Source of the DNA: Achromobacter sp. Root83
GTDB lineage: Bacteria; Pseudomonadota; Gammaproteobacteria; Burkholderiales; Burkholderiaceae_B
DNA: 64,000 nucleotides
NCBI RefSeq assembly: GCF_001428845.1
Contig: NZ_LMIU01000001.1
Location: 496,984-560,983, forward strand
Direction: 5' to 3'
Of the stretch, positions 15,955 through 25,705 are shown piece after piece. The position numbers were made by a program, and so were the translations under genes. Below the pieces are notes generated by a model. It ran no database searches. It was not told the DNA's origin and was given only the letters and a program-made list of their open reading frames with translations. Every line of letters starts with the position of its first letter. Positions within the stretch are counted from its first letter, which is position 1.

Positions 15955-17253
15955 ATGCCTGAAAAAAAGGGATCGGCAGACGCAAAAGTGCTGCATTGCT
16001 CGTTTTGCAATAAAAGCCAGCATGAAGTCCGCAAGCTGATCGCGGGTCCGTCGGTATTCATCTGCGATGAATGCATAGACCTGTGCAACGACATCATCCG
16101 CGAGGAAGCGCAGGCGACCGCGCGCGCGGCGATTCGTTCCGAACTGCCCACTCCGGCCGAAATCAAGACCTTCCTCGATCAGTACGTCATTGGGCAGAAC
16201 TCGCCCAAGCGCATGCTGGCCGTGGCGGTTTACAACCACTACAAGCGCATTCGCCACGGCGAGATCAAGGGCGACGAAGTCGAGCTCTCCAAGAGCAACA
16301 TCATGCTGATCGGCCCCACGGGGTCGGGCAAGACGCTGCTGGCTCAGACGCTGGCGCGCATGCTGAACGTGCCCTTCGTCATGGCCGATGCCACCACGCT
16401 GACCGAAGCCGGCTACGTGGGGGAAGACGTCGAGAACATCATTCAGAAGTTGCTGCAGAACTGCAACTATGAAGTGGAAAAGGCGCAGCGCGCCATCATC
16501 TACATCGACGAAATCGACAAGATCTCCCGCAAGTCCGATAACCCGTCCATCACCCGTGATGTCTCGGGCGAGGGCGTGCAGCAGGCTTTGTTGAAGCTCA
16601 TCGAAGGCACGGTCGCTTCGGTGCCCCCGCAGGGCGGCCGCAAGCATCCGAACCAGGACTTCGTGCAGGTCGACACGACCAACATCCTGTTCATCGTGGG
16701 CGGCGCCTTCGATGGTCTGGAAAAGGTCATTCGCGACCGCACCGAAAAATCGGGCATCGGCTTCTCGGCCTCGGTGCGCGCCAAGTCGGAACGCGGCGTG
16801 GGCGAACTGTTCTCCGAAGTCGAGCCCGAAGACCTGATCAAGTTCGGCCTGATCCCCGAACTGGTCGGCCGTCTGCCTGTCGTCGCCACCCTGGACGAAC
16901 TGGACGAAGCGGCCCTGGTGCAGATTCTGACCGAGCCCAAGAACGCCTTGCTCAAGCAGTTCCAGAAGCTGTTCGCCATGGAAGGCGCTGAACTGGACGT
17001 GCGCCCCGGCGCTCTGAAGGCCATCGCCCGCAAGGCGCTCAAGCGCAAGACCGGCGCGCGCGGCCTGCGGTCCATCATCGAGCAGGCGCTGCTCGACACC
17101 ATGTATGACCTGCCTTCCCAAGGCAACGTCAAGCGGGTGGTGCTGGACGAAGGCGCAATCGAAGGCGAGGGCAAGCCCCTGCTGATCTACGCCGACGAAG
17201 CCGCCGCCTCGGAGAAGCCAGAGCGCGGAGAAGTCCGCGACGCCGCCGCCTGA
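15955..17253 (+). CDS. clpX: ATP-dependent Clp protease ATP-binding subunit ClpX
   Basis: A 432-residue AAA+ unfoldase. The N-terminal zinc-binding domain has four cysteines (CSFCNK and CDECIDLC). Walker A is [12 protein letters not shown] near residue 119, Walker B is [10 protein letters not shown] near residue 182, and the GYVGEDVE pore-loop region lies near residue 152. The IGF-type loop that docks on ClpP is in KSGIGFSAS. It hands tagged proteins to ClpP, encoded just upstream. A strong terminator follows directly, ending the tig-clpP-clpX unit. Confidence 0.98.
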   Translation: MPEKKGSADAKVLHCSFCNKSQHEVRKLIAGPSVFICDECIDLCNDIIREEAQATARAAIRSELPTPAEIKTFLDQYVIGQNSPKRMLAVAVYNHYKRIRHGEIKGDEVELSKSNIMLIGPTGSGKTLLAQTLARMLNVPFVMADATTLTEAGYVGEDVENIIQKLLQNCNYEVEKAQRAIIYIDEIDKISRKSDNPSITRDVSGEGVQQALLKLIEGTVASVPPQGGRKHPNQDFVQVDTTNILFIVGGAFDGLEKVIRDRTEKSGIGFSASVRAKSERGVGELFSEVEPEDLIKFGLIPELVGRLPVVATLDELDEAALVQILTEPKNALLKQFQKLFAMEGAELDVRPGALKAIARKALKRKTGARGLRSIIEQALLDTMYDLPSQGNVKRVVLDEGAIEGEGKPLLIYADEAAASEKPERGEVRDAAA

Positions 17254-17259
17254 TATTTC

Positions 17260-17290
17260 AAAAAAGCCCGTTCTCGTAACGGGTTTTTTT
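17260..17290 (+). terminator. Rho-independent terminator of tig-clpP-clpX
   Basis: A6, the stem CCCGTT-CTCGT-AACGGG (17267-17283) and T7, starting a few bases after the clpX stop codon. Confidence 0.9.
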
Positions 17291-17402
17291 CTCTATGGGC
17301 GCGCCACTGGTACAAACACGCTTTTCTCGCCGCGGCGGCGCCCTCATACTGAGAGCGCTGTCTGGGGTTTTTACAGCCTTTTGGTTATCCTGGCGCCGAG
17401 AT

Positions 17403-17430
17403 CTTGAATTTTCGGCTATTGTTCCCATAA
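17403..17430 (+). promoter_or_regulatory. Sigma-32 (heat-shock) type promoter of lon
   Basis: CTTGAA (17403-17408) and CCCATAA (17424-17430) are 15 bases apart, fitting the RpoH consensus CTTGAAA-N13/15-CCCCATnT. It lies about 80 bases upstream of lon, whose E. coli counterpart is RpoH-dependent. No equally good sigma-70 promoter is evident. Confidence 0.7.
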
Positions 17431-17509
17431 CAGACGTAACTGACGAGTTTGCTCGGGTATTCCCGATCCTCCCGTCCCCGATACGCCGAGTCATACCGAG
17501 GAACCTCCT

Positions 17510-19960
17510 ATGTCTGCCAGCCAGACCCTGCCTTCCGACCCGATCGACCTTCCCCTGCTGCCGCTGCGCGATGTCGTAGTGTTCCCGCACATGGTCATCC
17601 CGCTGTTCGTCGGCCGTCCGCGCTCCATACGCGCGCTCGAGGTTGCGATGGAAGCGGGCAAGAGCATCATGCTGGTGGCCCAAAAGTCCGCCGGCAAGGA
17701 TGACCCCACGCCTGAAGACGTCTACGAAATCGGTTGCGTTGCCGGCATCCTGCAAATGCTCAAGTTGCCCGATGGCACCGTCAAGGTGCTGGTCGAAGGC
17801 ACCCAGCGCGCCCGCATCAACAGTATTGAAGATGCCGATTCGCATTTCACCTGCCAGGTTTCGCCGATCGAACCCGACGCCATGCAAGGCTCCGAAACCG
17901 AAGCCCTGCGCCGCGCGATCGTGGCTCAGTTCGAGCAGTACGTAAAACTCAACAAGAAGATCCCCCCGGAGATCCTGACCTCGCTGGCTGGCATCGATGA
18001 TGCCGGTCGCCTGGCCGACACGATCGCCGCGCATCTTCCGCTGAAGCTCGAGCAGAAACAGAAGATGCTCGAGATCGTCGGCACCTCGGAACGCCTCGAA
18101 GGCTTGCTCACACAGCTCGAAACCGAAATCGACATCCTCCAGGTCGAAAAGCGGATTCGCGGGCGCGTGAAGAAGCAGATGGAAAAGAGCCAGCGCGACT
18201 ACTACCTGAATGAGCAGGTCAAGGCCATTCAGAAGGAGTTGGGCGAAGGCGAAGAGGGCGCGGACATCGAAGAGCTTGAAAAGAAGATCATCGCTGCCCA
18301 CATGCCTAAAGAGGCGCGCAAGAAGGCCGATGCCGAGCTCAAGAAGCTCAAGCTCATGTCGCCCATGTCGGCCGAAGCCACCGTGGTGCGCAACTACATC
18401 GATACGCTCATCAACCTCCCCTGGAGGAAAAAGAGCAAGATCAACAATTCCATCAGCAACGCTGAAACGGTGCTGGACAACGACCACTATGGCCTCGAAA
18501 AGGTCAAGGAACGGATCCTCGAATATCTTGCCGTGCAACAGCGCGTGGACAAGGTGAAGGCTCCGATCCTGTGCCTGGTCGGCCCTCCGGGCGTGGGCAA
18601 GACCTCGCTGGGGCAGTCCATCGCCAAGGCGACGAACCGCAAGTTCGTCCGCATGGCGCTGGGCGGCGTGCGCGACGAAGCCGAGATCCGCGGCCATCGC
18701 CGTACGTACATCGGTTCCATGCCGGGCAAGATCGTCCAGAACATGTCGAAGGTCGGCGTGCGCAATCCCTTGTTCCTGCTTGATGAAATCGACAAGCTGG
18801 GCATGGACTTCCGCGGCGATCCTTCGTCGGCGCTGCTCGAAGTGCTGGACCCGGAACAGAACCACACGTTCCAGGACCACTACATCGAAGTCGACTTCGA
18901 CCTGTCCGACGTCATGTTCGTGGCAACCAGCAACACGCTGAACATTCCGCCCGCGCTTCTGGACCGCATGGAAGTGATCCGCCTGTCGGGTTACACCGAG
19001 GAAGAGAAGATCCATATCGCCCGCGACCATCTGCTGCCCAAGCTGATGAAGAACAACGGCGTGAAGGATAGCGAGCTGACTGTCGACGACAGCGCGCTGC
19101 GCGATATCGTGCGCTATTACACCCGCGAAGCCGGTGTGCGTGCGCTCGAACGCGAAGTGGGCAAGATCTGCCGCAAGGTCATCAAGCAGTTGCTGACCCA
19201 GAATGACCGCGCCAAGGCCGAGGGCAAGATCCTCGAGGTCAAGCCTGTCAACGTCACGGGCGACAACCTGAGCGACTACCTGGGCGTGCGCCGCTACACC
19301 TTCGGCATGGCCGAAAAGGAAAACCAGACCGGTCAGGTGACTGGTCTGGCGTGGACGGAAGTCGGCGGCGACCTGCTGACGATCGAAGTCGCGGACATGC
19401 CTGGCAAGGGCGTCATCCAGCGCACGGGTTCGCTCGGCGATGTGATGAAGGAATCGGTTGAAGCGGCCCGCACCGTTGTGCGTTCTCGCGCTCGCCGTCT
19501 GGGCTTTGCCGACAGCATCTTCGAAAAGCACGATATGCACGTCCACGTGCCGGAAGGCGCGACTCCCAAGGACGGTCCGTCCGCGGGTATCGCGATCACC
19601 ACGGCCATGGTGTCGGCCTTGTCGCGCATCCCCGTGCGCGCCGATGTCGCCATGACGGGCGAAATTACGCTGCGCGGCGAAGTGCTGCCAATCGGCGGCT
19701 TGAAGGAAAAACTCCTGGCGGCTCACCGCGGCGGTATCAAGACGGTCTTGATCCCGGAAGAAAACGTCAAGGACTTGGCGGAGATCCCGGACAACGTCAA
19801 GAACCATCTTGAGATCGTGCCGGTACGCTGGATCGACAAGGTGCTGGAACTGGCCCTGGAACGTCTGCCCGAGCCTCTGGCCGAGGAAGAGGCGGTCAAG
19901 GAGCCCCTGGTCGCCAAGCCGGCAGAGCCGGGTGCGACCGACCCTGTGCTGAAGCACTGA
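17510..19960 (+). CDS. lon: ATP-dependent protease Lon
   Basis: An 816-residue LonA protease. The N-terminal substrate domain ([20 protein letters not shown] near residue 10) is followed by a coiled-coil region and an AAA+ domain (Walker [10 protein letters not shown] near residue 361; Walker [11 protein letters not shown] near residue 423). The Ser-Lys protease domain has [10 protein letters not shown] (catalytic Ser near residue 690) and [14 protein letters not shown] (catalytic Lys near residue 733). It degrades damaged and short-lived regulatory proteins in the cytoplasm. It follows clpX but has its own heat-shock-like promoter and a terminator on each side. Confidence 0.98.
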   Translation: MSASQTLPSDPIDLPLLPLRDVVVFPHMVIPLFVGRPRSIRALEVAMEAGKSIMLVAQKSAGKDDPTPEDVYEIGCVAGILQMLKLPDGTVKVLVEGTQRARINSIEDADSHFTCQVSPIEPDAMQGSETEALRRAIVAQFEQYVKLNKKIPPEILTSLAGIDDAGRLADTIAAHLPLKLEQKQKMLEIVGTSERLEGLLTQLETEIDILQVEKRIRGRVKKQMEKSQRDYYLNEQVKAIQKELGEGEEGADIEELEKKIIAAHMPKEARKKADAELKKLKLMSPMSAEATVVRNYIDTLINLPWRKKSKINNSISNAETVLDNDHYGLEKVKERILEYLAVQQRVDKVKAPILCLVGPPGVGKTSLGQSIAKATNRKFVRMALGGVRDEAEIRGHRRTYIGSMPGKIVQNMSKVGVRNPLFLLDEIDKLGMDFRGDPSSALLEVLDPEQNHTFQDHYIEVDFDLSDVMFVATSNTLNIPPALLDRMEVIRLSGYTEEEKIHIARDHLLPKLMKNNGVKDSELTVDDSALRDIVRYYTREAGVRALEREVGKICRKVIKQLLTQNDRAKAEGKILEVKPVNVTGDNLSDYLGVRRYTFGMAEKENQTGQVTGLAWTEVGGDLLTIEVADMPGKGVIQRTGSLGDVMKESVEAARTVVRSRARRLGFADSIFEKHDMHVHVPEGATPKDGPSAGIAITTAMVSALSRIPVRADVAMTGEITLRGEVLPIGGLKEKLLAAHRGGIKTVLIPEENVKDLAEIPDNVKNHLEIVPVRWIDKVLELALERLPEPLAEEEAVKEPLVAKPAEPGATDPVLKH

Positions 19961-20012
19961 TCGCGTCGTGAGCCCCTGCGGACGCGCCCTGCAAAGGGTG
20001 CATCCAAAAACA

Positions 20013-20045
20013 AACCCCGCCTGAGAAGGCGGGGTTTTATTTTGC
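20013..20045. terminator. Terminator between lon and lexA
   Basis: The 9-bp stem AACCCCGCC-TGAGAA-GGCGGGGTT with a TTATTTT tail ends lon. An A-rich stretch on the other side makes it likely to work for the convergent lexA too. Confidence 0.88.
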
Positions 20046-20061
20046 CGCCAGCGGGCGGGGT

Positions 20062-20712
20062 TTAGTGCAGCGCGTGGGTGCGGATCAGGCCGACCGCGAT
20101 GCCTTCCAGGGCGAATTCCTGATCGGCCTCGACTACGATGGTTTCGAAGTCCGGGTTTTCAGGCAGAAGCTCGATATGGCCGTTCTGGCGCTGCAGACGC
20201 TTGACGGTGACGTCGTCTCCGATGCGAGCCACGACGATCTGGCCGTTGCGGGCTTCGGAGGCCTTTTTGACAGCCAGCAGGTCGCCTTCCAGGATGCCGG
20301 CGTCGCGCATGCTCATGCCGCGTACCTTGAGCAGGTAATCGGGCGCCTGCGCGAACAGGTGGGGATCGACGCCGACTTCTCGTTCGACGTGCTCGGCGGC
20401 AAGGATGGGGCTGCCCGCCGCCACGCGGCCGACCAAAGGCAACAGCAATTGAGCCAGTCCAGGAATAGGCAGCGAGCTTTGCGCCGCCGCGGCCGCGGCA
20501 TCCTTCAGGCGGATGCCGCGCGAGGCGCCGGCGGTAAGTTCGATGGCCCCCTTGCGGGCCAATGCCTTGAGATGGTCTTCCGCCGCGTTGGGGGAGCGAA
20601 ACCCTAGGGCCTGGGCAATTTCGGCGCGCGTCGGCGGGAAGCCGGTGCGCGTGACGGTCTGCCTGATAAGGTCCAGGATTTGTTGTTGGCGATCAGTGAG
20701 TTTGCTGGCCAT
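20062..20712 (-). CDS. lexA: LexA repressor of the SOS response
   Basis: I start at ATG 20712 ([16 protein letters not shown]), giving 216 residues; the longer frame runs through the operator. The N-terminal winged helix contains [23 protein letters not shown]. The C-terminal S24 domain has the Ala-Gly self-cleavage bond in GRVAAGSPI, the catalytic Ser in [10 protein letters not shown] and the Lys in DVTVKRLQ. RecA-stimulated self-cleavage derepresses SOS genes. A perfect LexA box 24 bases upstream shows autoregulation. It converges with lon. Confidence 0.97.
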   Translation of the reverse strand: MASKLTDRQQQILDLIRQTVTRTGFPPTRAEIAQALGFRSPNAAEDHLKALARKGAIELTAGASRGIRLKDAAAAAAQSSLPIPGLAQLLLPLVGRVAAGSPILAAEHVEREVGVDPHLFAQAPDYLLKVRGMSMRDAGILEGDLLAVKKASEARNGQIVVARIGDDVTVKRLQRQNGHIELLPENPDFETIVVEADQEFALEGIAVGLIRTHALH

Positions 20713-20735
20713 GGCGATGATCCGGTGCGAGCGGA

Positions 20736-20751
20736 CTGTACATATATACAG
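20736..20751. promoter_or_regulatory. LexA binding site (SOS box) upstream of lexA
   Basis: CTGTACATATATACAG fits CTGT-N8-ACAG exactly, with the alternating A/T core of the E. coli consensus. It lies just upstream of the lexA start codon, so lexA should repress itself. Confidence 0.93.
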
Positions 20752-20802
20752 CGCCATTCTGGGGGACACAGCGTAAAAATGCAAGCGCACACCGGGCGCC
20801 AA

Positions 20803-20829
20803 CGAAAACGGGACCCGAAGGTCCCGTTT
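20803..20829 (-). terminator. Terminator of the aromatic aminotransferase gene
   Basis: On the minus strand, a perfect 9-bp stem AACGGGACC-TTCG-GGTCCCGTT with a UUCG tetraloop is followed by TTCGTT after TT. It lies 40 bases beyond the aminotransferase stop and insulates that gene from lexA. Confidence 0.85.
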
Positions 20830-20867
20830 GATGGCTGGCCGCAAGGGCCTGCCCGCCGCGTGCCGCT

Positions 20868-22067
20868 TTACAGCACTGCGGCGATGCCGGCTGCCACCTT
20901 GTCGATGTTGCCGCTATTCAGCGCGGCGACGCAGATCCGGCCGCTGGACACGGCGTAGACGCCATGTTCTTCACGCAGGCGGTCCACCTGTGCAGCGCTC
21001 AGGCCCGAGTACGAGAACATGCCGCGCTGCTCCAGCACAAAGCTGAAGTCCTGCTTGCCGCCGTGTTCCTTGATTTTGTCGACCAACTGCTTGCGCATCA
21101 GACGGATGCGGTCGCGCATGCCGGCCAGCTCTTCTTCCCAGAGGGCAAAGAGTTCGGGCGTGTTCAGGACGGTCGAGACCACCGTGCCGCCGTGGGTGGG
21201 CGGGTTGGAATAATTGGTGCGGATGACGCGCTTCAATTGGCTCAGCACGCGAGTGGCTTCGTCCTTGCTGCCGGCGACAACCGTCAGCGCGCCGACGCGC
21301 TCGCCGTAGAGCGAGAACGACTTCGAGAACGAGGAGCTGATGAACATGGTCATGTCCAGGTCGGCGAACATGCGCACGACCGAGGCATCTTCCGTCAGGC
21401 CGTCGCCAAAGCCTTGGTAGGCGATGTCCAGGAACGGAACCAGGTTGTTTTCCTTCACGACGGCGGCGATCTGCTTCCACTGGTCGGCGGTGGGGTCCAC
21501 GCCGGTGGGGTTGTGGCAGCACGCGTGCAGCACGACGACGGTCTTGGCCGGCGCGGCCTTCAGGTCCGCCAGCATGGCATCGAAGTTCAGGCCGCGGGTG
21601 GCGGCGTCGTAGTAGGAATACGTGCCGACTTCAAAGCCGGCGCGCTCGAACAGCGCGCGGTGGTTTTCCCAGCTGGGGTTGCTGATCAGCACCTTGGATG
21701 CCGGCAGCAACTGGCGCAGGAAGTCGGCGCCGATCTTGAGCGCGCCGGTGCCGCCCAGGGCCTGAGTGGTCAGCACGCGGCCAGCGGCGGCCAACGCGGA
21801 ATCCTTGCCCAGCAGCAGGGCTTGCGCGCCGCTGTTATAGCCGGCGATGCCTTCGATCGGCAGGTAGCCGCGAGCGGCGGCGGCCTCGATGCGGGCGGCT
21901 TCTGCCTTGCGTACGGCGCCCAGCAGGGGGATCCGTCCCTGGTCGTCGTAATACACGCCGACGCCCAGGTTTACTTTACCCGGGCGCGTATCCGCGTTGT
22001 ATTGTTCGTTCAGGCCAAGAATGGGGTCGCGCGGCGCGAGTTCGACGGAATCGAAAAGGGTGCTCAT
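20868..22067 (-). CDS. tyrB: Aromatic amino acid / aspartate aminotransferase (class I)
   Basis: ATG 22067 gives [20 protein letters not shown] and 399 residues, the normal length for TyrB/AspC; the frame is open further upstream but that part lacks homology. Class I features are [10 protein letters not shown] near residue 32, the HACCHNPTG motif near residue 190, the PLP-binding lysine in [14 protein letters not shown] near residue 255 and the substrate arginine near the C-terminus ([11 protein letters not shown]). It transfers amino groups from aromatic amino acids or aspartate to 2-oxoglutarate. TyrB versus AspC is not decidable with certainty. It is divergent from uvrB. Confidence 0.9.
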   Translation of the reverse strand: MSTLFDSVELAPRDPILGLNEQYNADTRPGKVNLGVGVYYDDQGRIPLLGAVRKAEAARIEAAAARGYLPIEGIAGYNSGAQALLLGKDSALAAAGRVLTTQALGGTGALKIGADFLRQLLPASKVLISNPSWENHRALFERAGFEVGTYSYYDAATRGLNFDAMLADLKAAPAKTVVVLHACCHNPTGVDPTADQWKQIAAVVKENNLVPFLDIAYQGFGDGLTEDASVVRMFADLDMTMFISSSFSKSFSLYGERVGALTVVAGSKDEATRVLSQLKRVIRTNYSNPPTHGGTVVSTVLNTPELFALWEEELAGMRDRIRLMRKQLVDKIKEHGGKQDFSFVLEQRGMFSYSGLSAAQVDRLREEHGVYAVSSGRICVAALNSGNIDKVAAGIAAVL

Positions 22068-22142
22068 GGGACTCTGATGAGGTGGGTGGACGCAGTACGA
22101 GGTGCTGTGGATAATGGGGGGTTTACCCTGGAACAGTCTAGC

Positions 22143-24209
22143 ATGCCTAAAAGCGCAATAGACCCGAGTGCGGTGGTGCCTGCCGCAGGTCCGGGATTCG
22201 TCGATTTTCCTGACAGCCCGTTTCATCTCTATCAGCCGTACCCGCCCGCTGGAGATCAGCCCACGGCCATCGAAGGGCTGACGCAGGGCGTCGAAGACGG
22301 CCTGATGTTTCAGACGCTGCTTGGCGTGACGGGGTCGGGCAAGACCTACACCATGGCCAATGTCATTGCGCGCATGGGCCGCCCCGCGCTCGTGCTGGCG
22401 CCCAACAAGACACTGGCGGCGCAACTGTACGCCGAGATGCGGGAGTTTTTCCCGAAGAATGCGGTCGAGTATTTCGTCTCTTACTACGATTACTATCAGC
22501 CGGAAGCCTACGTGCCTACGCGCGACCTGTTCATCGAAAAGGATTCGTCCATCAATGAGCATATCGAGCAGATGCGGCTGTCGGCCACCAAGAGCCTGCT
22601 AGAACGCCGCGACACGATCATCGTGGGGACGGTGTCCTGCATCTACGGTATCGGTAATCCCGGCGACTATCATGCGATGGTCCTGATCCTGCGGACCGGC
22701 GACCAGATCGCCCGGCGCGAGATCCTGGCGCGCCTGGTCGCCATGCAATACACCCGCAATGATGCCGAGTTCACGCGCGGCGTCTTCCGCGTGCGCGGCG
22801 AGACCATCGACATCTTCCCGGCGGAAAGCGCCGAACTGGCATTGCGGCTTACGCTTTTCGACGACGAGATCGAAAGCCTGGAGCTGTTCGATCCGCTGAC
22901 GGGCCGCATTCGCCAGAAGCTGCCGCGCTTCACGGTCTATCCCGGCTCCCATTACGTGACGCCGCGCGATACCGTGTTGCGCGCCATCGAGACGATCAAG
23001 GAAGAATTGCGCGAGCGCGTCAAGCGTTTCGTGGACGACGGCCACCTGGTCGAAGCCCAGCGCCTGGAACAGCGCACCCGGTTCGACCTGGAGATGCTTC
23101 AAGAGCTCGGGTTCTGCAAGGGCATCGAAAACTACTCCCGCCACCTGTCGGGCGCCGCGCCGGGAGATCCCCCGCCGACGCTGATCGATTATCTGCCGTC
23201 CGATGCGCTGATGTTCATCGACGAAAGCCACGTCACCATCGGCCAGTTGAGCGGCATGTACCGGGGGGACCGTTCCCGCAAGGAAACCCTGGTGCAGTAC
23301 GGCTTTCGCCTGCCGTCCGCGCTGGACAACCGCCCGCTGAAGCTCGAAGAGTTCGAGACACGGATGCGCCAGTGCGTCTTCGTGTCGGCAACCCCCGCGG
23401 CGTATGAAAAAGAGCACGCCGACAACGTGGTCGAGCAGGTTGTGCGGCCTACGGGGCTGGTCGATCCTCTAGTCGAGGTCCTGCCGGCACGTACCCAGGT
23501 GGACGATCTGCTGGGCCAGATCAAGGCCCGTGTCTCGCAAAGCGAGCGCGTGCTGGTCACCACCCTGACCAAGCGGATGGCGGAGGACTTGACGGACTTC
23601 CTGAGCGAGCACGGCGTGAAGGTGCGCTACCTGCATTCCGACATCGACACTGTCGAGCGAGTCGAGATCCTGCGCGATCTGCGCCTGGGCACTTTCGATG
23701 TGCTGGTGGGGATCAACCTGCTGCGCGAAGGCCTGGATATCCCCGAGGTCTCGCTCGTGGCGATTCTGGACGCGGACAAAGAGGGCTTCCTGCGTTCCGA
23801 GCGCAGCCTGATCCAGACCATCGGACGGGCGGCGCGCAACCTTAATGGCCATGCAATCCTCTATGCCGACCGCATCACGGATTCAATGCAGCGCGCCATG
23901 GAAGAAACCAGCCGGCGCCGGGCCAAACAGCTTCAGTTCAATAAGGACAACGGCATCACGGCGCGCGGCGTGCACAAGGCCGTGCGCGAACTGATCGACG
24001 GCATTGTGGCGCCTGTCCAGCACGACGCGTTGGAAGCGGCGGTCCCCGCCGAGTTCCTGAAGGACGAGAAGGCCCTGGCGCGCGAAATCAAGCGCCTGGA
24101 AAAGCTGATGATGGATCACGCAAGAAACCTGGAATTCGAGCAGGCCGCCGCGGCCCGGGATGCGCTGACCGCATTGAAGCAGCGGGTGCTGCTGGACGGG
24201 GCTGTGTAG
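22143..24209 (+). CDS. uvrB: UvrABC system protein B
   Basis: Starting at ATG 22143 gives 688 residues, close to the E. coli 673. Walker A is [13 protein letters not shown] near residue 63. The damage-probing beta-hairpin region is [16 protein letters not shown] near residue 114. Helicase motifs include [11 protein letters not shown] near residue 359 and the C-terminal [13 protein letters not shown] [13 protein letters not shown]. The final UVR domain ([26 protein letters not shown]) contacts UvrC. It forms the damage-verification complex in nucleotide excision repair. I see no CTGT-N8-ACAG box in its 75-base upstream region, although E. coli uvrB is LexA-controlled. Confidence 0.97.
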   Translation: MPKSAIDPSAVVPAAGPGFVDFPDSPFHLYQPYPPAGDQPTAIEGLTQGVEDGLMFQTLLGVTGSGKTYTMANVIARMGRPALVLAPNKTLAAQLYAEMREFFPKNAVEYFVSYYDYYQPEAYVPTRDLFIEKDSSINEHIEQMRLSATKSLLERRDTIIVGTVSCIYGIGNPGDYHAMVLILRTGDQIARREILARLVAMQYTRNDAEFTRGVFRVRGETIDIFPAESAELALRLTLFDDEIESLELFDPLTGRIRQKLPRFTVYPGSHYVTPRDTVLRAIETIKEELRERVKRFVDDGHLVEAQRLEQRTRFDLEMLQELGFCKGIENYSRHLSGAAPGDPPPTLIDYLPSDALMFIDESHVTIGQLSGMYRGDRSRKETLVQYGFRLPSALDNRPLKLEEFETRMRQCVFVSATPAAYEKEHADNVVEQVVRPTGLVDPLVEVLPARTQVDDLLGQIKARVSQSERVLVTTLTKRMAEDLTDFLSEHGVKVRYLHSDIDTVERVEILRDLRLGTFDVLVGINLLREGLDIPEVSLVAILDADKEGFLRSERSLIQTIGRAARNLNGHAILYADRITDSMQRAMEETSRRRAKQLQFNKDNGITARGVHKAVRELIDGIVAPVQHDALEAAVPAEFLKDEKALAREIKRLEKLMMDHARNLEFEQAAAARDALTALKQRVLLDGAV

Positions 24210-24459
24210 CCGAAAAGCAAGGCTCCAAATGTATCATTTTGCTGACGCCAAGCTGAATTCCGCAGAAATCTGTTGCGTTGCAATCCGGAGGTCACAATCG
24301 CACTGAATCCCGCCCGCAAACTTGTGAGGCGGGACTTTAAAATAGCGCACAAGCCTATGATTTAAAAGGGTAAAAAAGAGGTTCCGGTTTGCTTTTTGTC
24401 AATTGCGCAGCCGCAAAAAAAGCTTGCCTTATCTCGGGTTTTCCCGCACACTTGCTTCC

Positions 24460-24951
24460 ATGATGACCAAGGTACTTTTCGTTTGCATGGGCAATATCTG
24501 TCGCTCGCCGAGCGCAGAGGGCGTGTTTCGCCATTTGGTGAACGACGCGGGTTTGGGCGATGTGGTTCGCATCGACTCCGCGGGCACGCACGCGTTTCAT
24601 ATCGGCGAGGCGCCTGATGCCCGGGCGCAGGCTGCAGCACGTAAGCGCGGCTACGAGATCACGCACTGTGAGGCGCGTCAGGTCACCGCGGAAGATTTCC
24701 GCGACTTTGATCTTATCCTCGCCATGGACTGGGACAATCTGTCCGCCATGCAGCAACAGTGCCCCAAAGCATACCAGCACAAGCTGATGCTGCTGATGCG
24801 CTTTGCCAATGAGTTCGAAGAAGCCACCGTGCCCGATCCGTACTACGGCGGCGCCGATGGCTTCGGCAAGGTTCTGGACTACCTGGAGGACGCCTGTCAG
24901 GGTGTTCTTGAACTGGTCCGCAAGCGCGCTACCCAGTACCAGGCGGCCTGA
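24460..24951 (+). CDS. Low-molecular-weight protein-tyrosine phosphatase
   Basis: A 163-residue LMW-PTP with the P-loop VCMGNICRSP (Cys and Arg of C-X5-R near residues 9-15) and the general-acid aspartate in VPDPYYGG near residue 127. The enzyme dephosphorylates phosphotyrosine via a cysteinyl intermediate. Two ATG codons stand in tandem at 24460 and 24463, with no clear ribosome site for either. The full conserved start (TKVLFVCMGN) is included in both. There is no tyrosine kinase or exopolysaccharide gene nearby, so its substrate is open. It is separated from iscR by a terminator. Confidence 0.93.
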   Translation: MMTKVLFVCMGNICRSPSAEGVFRHLVNDAGLGDVVRIDSAGTHAFHIGEAPDARAQAAARKRGYEITHCEARQVTAEDFRDFDLILAMDWDNLSAMQQQCPKAYQHKLMLLMRFANEFEEATVPDPYYGGADGFGKVLDYLEDACQGVLELVRKRATQYQAA

Positions 24952-25004
24952 TCCGTCCCGACGTAGAACCGCCTGTGGCGCGGTTCTTCAGGTACATGGC
25001 AGTG

Positions 25005-25032
25005 AAAAAACCGCGCAAATGCGCGGTTTTTT
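25005..25032. terminator. Terminator between the phosphatase gene and iscR
   Basis: AAAAAA-CCGCGC-AAAT-GCGCGG-TTTTTT is a textbook intrinsic terminator. A second hairpin (AGAACCGC with GCGGTTCT, 24965-24987) lies just before it. Confidence 0.92.
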
Positions 25033-25040
25033 CTAGCCGG

Positions 25041-25095
25041 GAGTCATACCAAATTAGTCGGGAATAGGCTATACTTGAGCCAATTACTCGGGTAT
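25041..25095 (+). promoter_or_regulatory. isc operon promoter with IscR type-1 binding sites
   Basis: The 25-mer 25071-25095 (begins ATACTTGAG, ends CTCGGGTAT) matches 21 of 25 positions of the E. coli type-1 IscR consensus. A second half-match (TAGTCGGGAAT, 25055-25065) lies just upstream, reminiscent of the paired sites at E. coli iscR. TATACT (25070-25075) is a good -10 element overlapping the strong site, so [2Fe-2S]-IscR would block transcription. The consensus comparison was done by eye. Confidence 0.78.
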
Positions 25096-25144
25096 TGACC
25101 GCCGGATTCGCCGACGGCCATTGCCGAATCACAGGGAACCCACC

Positions 25145-25684
25145 ATGCGGCTAACTACCAAAGGGCGTTTCGCCGTGACTGCCATGATCGATCTGGCTAT
25201 GCGGCAGCATAGCGGCCCGGTCACTCTTGCGGCCATCAGCCAGCGTCAGAACATCTCGCTTTCCTATCTGGAACAGCTCTTCGGGAAACTGCGTCGCCAC
25301 GAACTCGTGGATAGCGTGCGTGGCCCGGGCGGCGGTTATTCCCTTGCCCGCCTGGCGCGCAACGTGACGGTCGCCGACATCATCTTCGCTGTCGACGAAC
25401 CGCTGGACGCCACCAGCTGTGGCGGCAAACGGGACTGTACGAGCGGCAACGATGGCAAGCCGGGCAAGTGCATGACGCACGAACTCTGGGCCACGTTGAA
25501 TCGCAAGATGGTCGATTACCTGGATTCGGTGTCCCTGCAAGATCTTGTGGATCAGCAGCGCGTGCGCCAATTGCAGGAAGCCACCAATCAAGCGCAGGCC
25601 TGCGCAGTGCGTGTGAACAGGGTAGGGGGCGGCACCGCCGCCAACGCCCCGACCACCACCGTCGCCGCCAATGCCACCGTATAA
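25145..25684 (+). CDS. iscR: Iron-sulfur cluster-sensing regulator IscR
   Basis: A 179-residue Rrf2-family winged-helix regulator (MRLTTKGRFAVTAMIDLAMR; recognition region RQNISLSYLEQLFGKLR). The three cluster-ligating cysteines are present in SCGGKRDCTSGNDGKPGKCMTH, but the spacing between the second and third is ten residues instead of the usual five. It represses the isc operon when holding a [2Fe-2S] cluster and becomes derepressing when apo. The C-terminal 40 residues are low-complexity (Thr, Ala, Val). The ATG at 25145 follows CAGGGAA. It heads the isc operon. Confidence 0.96.
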   Translation: MRLTTKGRFAVTAMIDLAMRQHSGPVTLAAISQRQNISLSYLEQLFGKLRRHELVDSVRGPGGGYSLARLARNVTVADIIFAVDEPLDATSCGGKRDCTSGNDGKPGKCMTHELWATLNRKMVDYLDSVSLQDLVDQQRVRQLQEATNQAQACAVRVNRVGGGTAANAPTTTVAANATV

Positions 25685-25705
25685 GAAGTATCAGGAGCTG
25701 TAGAA

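Noticed and set aside
17258..19957. 899-codon open frame on the minus strand across lon
   Set aside because: It is exactly antisense to lon, rich in His, Gln, Arg and Asp, with no family resemblance. High GC at third positions leaves the opposite strand free of stops.
20964..22142. A 393-residue N-terminal extension of uvrB
   Set aside because: It is antisense to the aminotransferase, has no UvrB homology and would give an impossible length; the conserved UvrB N-terminus starts at 22143.
22068..22562. 165-residue N-terminal extension of the aromatic aminotransferase
   Set aside because: It overlaps the 5' end of uvrB on the opposite strand and lies before the conserved start of class I aminotransferases.
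24210..24459. Possible small gene between uvrB and the phosphatase
   Set aside because: Only short frames without ribosome sites are present; I see ordinary intergenic DNA that probably holds the phosphatase promoter.
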